Below are positions 19,165 through 22,006 of a DNA stretch of 22,006 nt, one piece after another. Each line of letters opens with the position of its first letter. Position 1 is the first letter of the stretch. The stretch is from a virus. Both the position numbers and the translations under genes were made by a program. Under the pieces are notes generated by a model. The model saw nothing but the letters and a program-made list of their open reading frames with translations, was not told the origin of the DNA and made no database searches. The stretch lies in IMG/VR virus record IMGVR_UViG_3300037882_003033, positions 1 through 22,006 of that record. One strand, written 5' to 3'.

Positions 19165-19243
19165 TGGTCCTAGTGCTGGGCGATGCTCCCAGTACCCGAC
19201 GCTTATAAAGCGTCCGCTCTGACTAATCGTGAGCTACACTAGG
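19165..19243 (-). tRNA. tRNA-Ile (TAT)
   Basis: Acceptor CCTAGTG/CACTAGG, D stem GCTC/GAGC, anticodon arm GACGC-TTTATAA-GCGTC, T arm CTGGG-AGCATCG-CCCAG (A54/T58), A73, encoded CCA. Reads AUA directly. Confidence 0.9.
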
Positions 19244-19278
19244 TTTTTAAAATTTAATCTCCGACTTACTCGGAGTGA

Positions 19279-19352
19279 TGGTAGCTCTCGTCCGTATTGA
19301 CCGGACATCTAACCGCGTATGAAACGATTGCTTTACATTAAGCTAGAGAGCC
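19279..19352 (-). tRNA. tRNA-Met or tRNA-Ile2 (CAT), copy 1
   Basis: Acceptor GGCTCTC/GAGAGCT (G1-T72), D stem GCTT/AAGC, anticodon arm ATCGT-TTCATAC-GCGGT, T arm GTCCG-GTCAATA-CGGAC, A73, encoded CCA. It lacks the three G-C pairs of initiator tRNA. Elongator Met or lysidine-modified Ile cannot be separated. Confidence 0.8.
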
Positions 19353-19382
19353 ATAAATGGTTGCGGGAACCCCGCATATAAA

Positions 19383-19462
19383 TGGAGCTTCCTCTCAGCG
19401 ACGATCTGAGTTTTCCCGAGTACAAAACGGGGGTTTTAAAATCCAACGTAAACTAAGGAAGC
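19383..19462 (-). tRNA. tRNA-Thr (TGT)
   Basis: Acceptor GCTTCCT/AGGAAGC, D stem GTTT/AAAC, anticodon arm CCCGT-TTTGTAC-TCGGG (31-39 mismatch), T arm CTCAG-ATCGTCG-CTGAG (A54/T58), T73, encoded CCA. D arm and T arm resemble tRNA-Thr (CGT). Confidence 0.85.
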
Positions 19463-19474
19463 GAAATTAATTCA

Positions 19475-19561
19475 GGGACACCTATCAGATAAAATGTGTA
19501 TCCCAATACGCTATAAAGTGGCACCAACTCCCCTAGTTCTTATCTGAGAATAGAGGTGTCC
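19475..19561 (-). ncRNA. tRNA-sized structured RNA without T loop
   Basis: GGACACC/GGTGTCC (7 bp) encloses an 8-bp stem TCAGATAA/TTATCTGA. Inside are AACT-AGGGG-AGTT and GTAT-TGGG-ATAC hairpins. It occupies a tRNA slot but has no T arm or anticodon arm, so it may be a small ncRNA or a strongly diverged tRNA. Confidence 0.4.
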
Positions 19562-19592
19562 GGTATTGTTATCTTTAGAGGTTTTGAAAGCC

Positions 19593-19664
19593 AGCACCAT
19601 GAGAGAATCGAACTCTCGTCTCAACTTTGGAAAAGTCAAGTAATAGCCATTATACGAATGGTGC
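19593..19664 (-). tRNA. tRNA-Gly (TCC)
   Basis: Acceptor GCACCAT/ATGGTGC, D stem GTA/TAC, anticodon arm TGACT-TTTCCAA-AGTTG, T arm GAGAG-TTCGATT-CTCTC, T73 (Gly-like), no encoded CCA. Confidence 0.9.
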
Positions 19665-19716
19665 ATTAAATTGTTTTGAACAGTTTTAATTCTCACGATT
19701 GTTCAGGAACGTTAAA

Positions 19717-19793
19717 TGGTCGGAAATCAGGGTGCTGCCCCCTGCTATATCCTGATCCCAAATCAGGCGTCCACGCTGGCAGACTCATTTCCG
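19717..19793 (-). tRNA. tRNA-Pro (TGG)
   Basis: Acceptor CGGAAAT/ATTTCCG with C1-G72 and A73 (Pro identity), D stem GTC/GAC, anticodon arm CCTGA-TTTGGGA-TCAGG, T stem CAGGG/CCCTG with unusual loop GGCAGCA, encoded CCA. Confidence 0.9.
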
Positions 19794-19802
19794 TTAAAAT
19801 TT

Positions 19803-19860
19803 GGAACGGGCTTTTTAGTGACGACCCATGAATAGGAATTTCACCTATTTCGTTCCATCC
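19803..19860 (-). other. Short hairpin RNA in a tRNA slot
   Basis: TGGAACG/CGTTCCA 7-bp end stem with an inner AATAGG-TGAAATT-CCTATT hairpin, total about 56 nt. Too short for a tRNA; possibly a deleted tRNA remnant. Confidence 0.25.
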
Positions 19861-19880
19861 TAGTCAATTAGGAATTTAAA

Positions 19881-19957
19881 TGGCTCTCCCCCTTCGTAAC
19901 GATCGAAGTTGATTTTGCTTAACAGGCAAACGGTTCGGTCCTACCACCCCGAGGAGA
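19881..19957 (-). tRNA. tRNA-Asn (GTT)
   Basis: Acceptor TCTCCTC/GGGGAGA, D stem GGT/ACC, anticodon arm TTTGC-CTGTTAA-GCAAA, T arm CTTCG-ATCGTTA-CGAAG (A54/T58), G73 (Asn identity), encoded CCA. Confidence 0.9.
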
Positions 19958-19963
19958 ATAAAT

Positions 19964-20036
19964 TGGTGCTCCCTAACAGAATCGAACTGTTTCAGCGGGC
20001 TTAGAAGACCCAAGCCTAGAATCCACTAGAGGGAGC
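19964..20036 (-). tRNA. tRNA-Arg (TCT)
   Basis: Acceptor GCTCCCT/AGGGAGC, anticodon arm TGGGT-CTTCTAA-GCCCG, T arm AACAG-TTCGATT-CTGTT, A73, encoded CCA. Complete counterpart of the T-armless gene at 17690. Confidence 0.9.
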
Positions 20037-20041
20037 AAAGT

Positions 20042-20109
20042 AGCGGATTCGGTTACGATCACGACCCACCAGCTTATGAAACTGGTATGCTCCCAGAGCA
20101 CTTATCCGC
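20042..20109 (-). tRNA. tRNA (CAT), copy 2, weak T arm
   Basis: Acceptor GCGGATA/AATCCGC, D stem TGCT/AGCA, anticodon arm CCAGT-TTCATAA-GCTGG. The T arm (near GTCGT-GATCGTA-ACCGA) pairs poorly and the gene is 68 nt. Met or Ile2; possibly degenerate. No CCA. Confidence 0.6.
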
Positions 20110-20249
20110 AAGGTGATCTGGCGACGTTATTCTCGTCTGTTTTTCCCCTAAATGGAGAACGTTCTAATATGTTGAACTACCGAATCATAAAATTTGAGGC
20201 TTTTCCGTTTACGGGAAATTTAATTCTCCTACCAGAGAAACCTCTAATG
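20110..20249 (-). other. Structured spacer, possible decayed tRNA
   Basis: Contains GGAGAAT/GTTCTCC end pairing (20231-20156), a TTTCC-CGTAAAC-GGAAA hairpin and a GACG-AGAATAA-CGTC hairpin. The T loop is missing and no anticodon can be assigned. Confidence 0.3.
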
Positions 20250-20319
20250 CACAGAAGGATGGAGTTGAACCACCGACCTTCGGGCTTAATCCCAACGCTC
20301 TACACTGAGCTACTTCTGT
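20250..20319 (-). tRNA. tRNA with anticodon TAA (Leu?), class I
   Basis: Acceptor ACAGAAG/CTTCTGT, D stem GCTC/GAGC, T arm GGTGG-TTCAACT-CCATC. The anticodon arm TTGGG-ATTAAGC-CCGAA has one G-G mismatch; anticodon TAA if the loop is 7 nt. Position 73 is G. Amino acid uncertain. Confidence 0.6.
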
Positions 20320-20325
20320 ATAAAT

Positions 20326-20892
20326 TTAATATTTTGTAAAAAATCTTTTACGACCACCGCCATCATGGGTGGGCGAAAACTTATAAAGCTCAAACTTGGA
20401 TTTGGGCTCAAAATTTGATTTTTTGTTTTGTGAAATTAAATGGCCCAACTGGTAATGTCGGGTTGGAGAAATCTTTACCCCAATTAAAGAATCAAAATTT
20501 TCAAGGTTTACTTTAAGAATTGCACTCGCTTTTTTCTTTAAAGAGATATTTAAGTTGTTAAGTCTGGCTACAAACCCTTTATTTATTGTAAAGTTTTTGC
20601 TAAAAAGCTTTAGTTTTTCTTTTAATTTTGACAGATTTGAAATTTCCGCTAAAAAGATTGAAGAATGAATTTTGTTGTGGCATTTTCTACAAACACCGAT
20701 TAAATCTTCGTCTAAATTTTCAAATGGGAGGTTTTTATAAGTTAAGTGATGAGTATCACAAGACCTTTCTTTGTCGCAGATTTTACAATCTATATCGCGG
20801 CCTAAAATATACTTACTTTTAGCTCGCCACTCATCGGATTTTAAATACTCATTTCTATATTCAAAACGAGAAAACTTTATCATATTTTCCAT
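20326..20892 (-). CDS. HNH endonuclease
   Basis: A 188-aa protein with zinc site CKIC (36-39), catalytic DTHHLTYKNL (46-55), CRKC (68-71) and HNKIHSS (72-78), a complete HNH fold. The basic C-terminal half (KLKEKLKLFSKNFTINK...) probably binds DNA. It lies at the upstream edge of the tRNA array on the same strand, as expected of a homing nuclease. ATGs at 20892 and 20883 are both possible. The predicted promoter (20897-20925) is only 4 nt from the first, so the second may be used. Confidence 0.83.
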   Translation of the reverse strand: MENMIKFSRFEYRNEYLKSDEWRAKSKYILGRDIDCKICDKERSCDTHHLTYKNLPFENLDEDLIGVCRKCHNKIHSSIFLAEISNLSKLKEKLKLFSKNFTINKGFVARLNNLNISLKKKASAILKVNLENFDSLIGVKISPTRHYQLGHLISQNKKSNFEPKSKFELYKFSPTHDGGGRKRFFTKY

Positions 20893-20896
20893 ACTT

Positions 20897-20925
20897 ATTA
20901 TAGTGTGGAAGGATTATAATTTCTA
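20897..20925 (-). promoter_or_regulatory. Promoter of the HNH gene
   Basis: Minus strand: perfect -10 TATAAT (20902-20897) with a weak -35 TAGAAA at 17-bp spacing (20925-20920). Confidence 0.45.
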
Positions 20926-20984
20926 AATTATGCAAACATTTTTGTAGTTTGCGAATCATTTGTTTGTTTTTATATTTTTTTATT

Positions 20985-21298
20985 CTTCACCGAAGGAATA
21001 TTAAATATGATTAGTTTAGCTTTTTAAGGCATTTCACCAATCACAAACTCTTGATAATAGTAGTTGTTGCTACTATCCAAGGCTCGTTGCAGTTACCAAG
21101 AATATCAGAGGGCGCGACTTTCGCGACATACATAGTCTTGCTACTTCGGCCCCATTTTTAATGAGGATCAGCTATACGAGTTGGTTAGCATCTTCGGATG
21201 ATTGTCTTCGGCCTCATCCTTAATAAAGGGCCGTCACTTTCGCGACTCAAACTATTCTAAAAATTGTTTTTTATTTCACTGATTTGTTGTCTCAGTGT
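20985..21298 (-). ncRNA. Third structured ncRNA, about 300 nt
   Basis: Starts near a promoter -10 (21310-21305) with a 5' hairpin CACTGA/TCAGTG. Then come GTCGC-GAAA-GTGAC, GGATGA/TCATCC, CATC-CGAA-GATG, CCTCATT-AAAA-AATGGGG and GATAGTAG/CTACTATT. TAGTTT and AAACTA can close the core. GGCCGAAG and GTCGCGAAAGT each occur twice, giving a two-fold internal repeat. There is no ORF and no clear terminator at the 3' end. The class is not recognised. Confidence 0.55.
21246..21259 (+). repeat. 14-mer CTCAAACTATTCTA, copy 3
   Basis: Plus-strand orientation, within the closing stem of the third structured RNA and upstream of a hairpin-U element. Confidence 0.5.
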
Positions 21299-21301
21299 TT
21301 T
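21277..21301 (+). terminator. Weak hairpin-U element (plus strand reading)
   Basis: CACTGA-TTTGTTGTC-TCAGTG followed by TTTT on the plus strand. On the minus strand the same hairpin is the 5' end of the structured RNA, so termination is uncertain. Confidence 0.3.
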
Positions 21302-21304
21302 AAG

Positions 21305-21333
21305 AGTTTATCTCGCTTTGCTGCGAAAGTCAA
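21305..21333 (-). promoter_or_regulatory. Proximal promoter of the third structured RNA
   Basis: Minus strand: -35 TTGACT (21333-21328), 17-bp spacer, -10 TAAACT (21310-21305), immediately before the 5' hairpin. Confidence 0.6.
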
Positions 21334-21391
21334 CATCTTTTTGAAACTTTTTTGTTGTTTCGTTTCTCCGTCAGCTTTGGTTGCCGTGGCT

Positions 21392-21437
21392 TCCTCTACT
21401 GTTTTTACATCATATGTCCTTTTGTCGGTTTCGTCAA
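21392..21437 (-). promoter_or_regulatory. Distal promoter/leader module R2
   Basis: Minus strand: -35 TTGACG (21437-21432), 17-bp spacer, -10 TATGAT (21414-21409), then AAACAGTAGAGGA (21404-21392). Box sequence, spacing and 13-mer match module R1 at 8623-8668. Confidence 0.72.
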
Positions 21438-21500
21438 TAGGTTTTTCAGATATTTTTGGTTGATTGTTGTAAGTTATTGGTTGTGAACTGGTTGGAAAAC

Positions 21501-21527
21501 AAAAAACCTCGCTTTTTACTGCGAGGC
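21501..21527 (-). terminator. Intrinsic terminator
   Basis: Minus strand stem CCTCGC-AGTAAAAA-GCGAGG followed by UUUUUU. It ends transcription coming from the right edge before module R2. Confidence 0.85.
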
Positions 21528-21561
21528 TTGATCTTTTAACCGTCTGTCCCTTTAAAAAATG

Positions 21562-21663
21562 TTACCTCGCTGTCTGTCTCCCTTGTGTCGGATTTTTTAC
21601 AATGGCGCAACGGAGGGTATCTGTACCCTTTTCGCTGGAAAACCATGTATATGACGAGTTCAT
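21562..21663 (-). CDS. Possible small ORF, 33 aa
   Basis: ATG at 21663 (MNSSYTWFSSEKGTDTLRCAI...) to TAA at 21562, just upstream of a strong terminator and downstream of a TAATAT box near 21690. Too short to judge; it may equally be untranslated leader of a small RNA. Confidence 0.25.
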   Translation of the reverse strand: MNSSYTWFSSEKGTDTLRCAIVKNPTQGRQTAR

Positions 21664-21727
21664 TTTTGAATTTATTCTTCTTTCTTTTATATATTACAAG
21701 AGTTTTCTCAAAAAATCTAAAAATTCT

Positions 21728-21868
21728 TCAATTATTTTCAATTTTAAATGTAGGGGAGTTCCATGCCGCCCATGACAATCTGCATATCTGTATGAGAATC
21801 AAGATTTTAACCACCCCAAACAATAACAGAAATGCAACGGAATTTGACCGTTGTGCCTCTCCCATCAT
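21728..21868 (-). CDS. Possible small membrane protein, 46 aa
   Basis: ATG at 21868 (MMGEAQRSNSVAFLLLFGVV...) with one clear hydrophobic helix (about 11-29) and a polar tail ending KIENN. A GTG at 21907 would add 13 residues. No family or strong promoter seen. The last 100 bp of the window upstream of it hold no other feature. Confidence 0.4.
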   Translation of the reverse strand: MMGEAQRSNSVAFLLLFGVVKILILIQICRLSWAAWNSPTFKIENN

Positions 21869-22006
21869 TTCAATTTCTTCCGCTGTTGGAATCCACCCAT
21901 AAAACACTGGTATTTATAGCTGGTTAAGATTTTCTGAAAAATCTAGCGATTTTATAGAACTTTATGTGTAAGTAGTAATAAGACAATGTATAAACTCTCC
22001 GAATAC

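Noticed and set aside
10009-20319. CRISPR array, suggested by regular spacing of repeats such as AAATGG
   Set aside because: The repeated AAATGG is the complement of tRNA 3' CCA plus a T-rich linker; the units fold as tRNAs and there are no direct repeats of CRISPR length.
21302-21500. Long open minus-strand frame through module R2
   Set aside because: It has no start codon in frame until near its end, and it crosses two promoters. The Lys/Glu-rich translation is typical of A-rich non-coding DNA.
21585-21902. Plus-strand ORF of 105 codons at the right end
   Set aside because: Low-complexity, Phe/Leu-rich and antisense to two small minus-strand frames and a promoter-like TAATAT box; no start signal.

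Overview
The window looks like the accessory and RNA-gene region of a large, AT-rich bacteriophage genome. The evidence is a YopX-family phage protein, several mobile endonucleases, RNA-repair enzymes, DNA methyltransferases, a phage-encoded tmRNA and a tRNA array of about 40 genes. Nearly everything is on the minus strand. Promoters are sigma70-like (TTGACA, 16-17 bp, TATAAT-like). TAA, TAG and TGA are all used as stops, so the code is standard. Clear Shine-Dalgarno sites are rare. In several promoters the expected transcription start falls on, or within a few bases of, the ATG. The host cannot be named from the sequence.

Region 1 (1-7,700) holds protein genes, read right to left. It has two SAM-dependent DNA methyltransferases behind two small ORFs, a hypothetical gene, an HNH endonuclease and a metallophosphoesterase. 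These are followed by a T4-like polynucleotide kinase, two hypothetical genes, a T4 Rnl1-like RNA ligase, a small membrane protein and the start of a YopX protein. A LAGLIDADG endonuclease sits on the opposite strand between phosphoesterase and kinase. Kinase, phosphoesterase and ligase together look like a split RNA-repair pathway.

Region 2 (7,700-10,000) has a large non-coding RNA of about 720 nt. It has its own promoters, a 5' hairpin, a closing stem and a strong intrinsic terminator. Upstream lie a dual-specificity phosphatase, a 2H phosphoesterase (RNA repair or anti-CBASS Acb1-like) and a lipoprotein.

Region 3 (10,000-20,320) is the RNA array. It contains a complete tmRNA (G3-U70 acceptor, 28-codon tag ending LAFA) and tRNA genes that together cover all 20 amino acids. 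It also has a second structured RNA of about 250 nt and several tRNA-like genes of abnormal architecture. Interspersed are two small class I methyltransferases, a pyrimidine-dimer-glycosylase-like gene, lipoprotein and membrane-protein genes, an HNH nuclease and a Zn-finger/PD-(D/E)XK nuclease. At least ten tRNAs have the T-loop pair T54-A58 replaced by A54-U58. Others have C33, a missing T arm or long inserts in the anticodon region.

Region 4 (20,320-22,006) has an HNH endonuclease and a third structured RNA of about 300 nt. That RNA is driven by a promoter/leader module nearly identical in layout to the one upstream of the large ncRNA. Then come a terminator and two possible small ORFs.

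Taken together, the window encodes a nearly self-sufficient decoding and RNA-maintenance kit: tRNAs, tmRNA, RNA repair enzymes and several large structured RNAs of unknown function. The structured RNAs and the atypical tRNAs are the most novel part.
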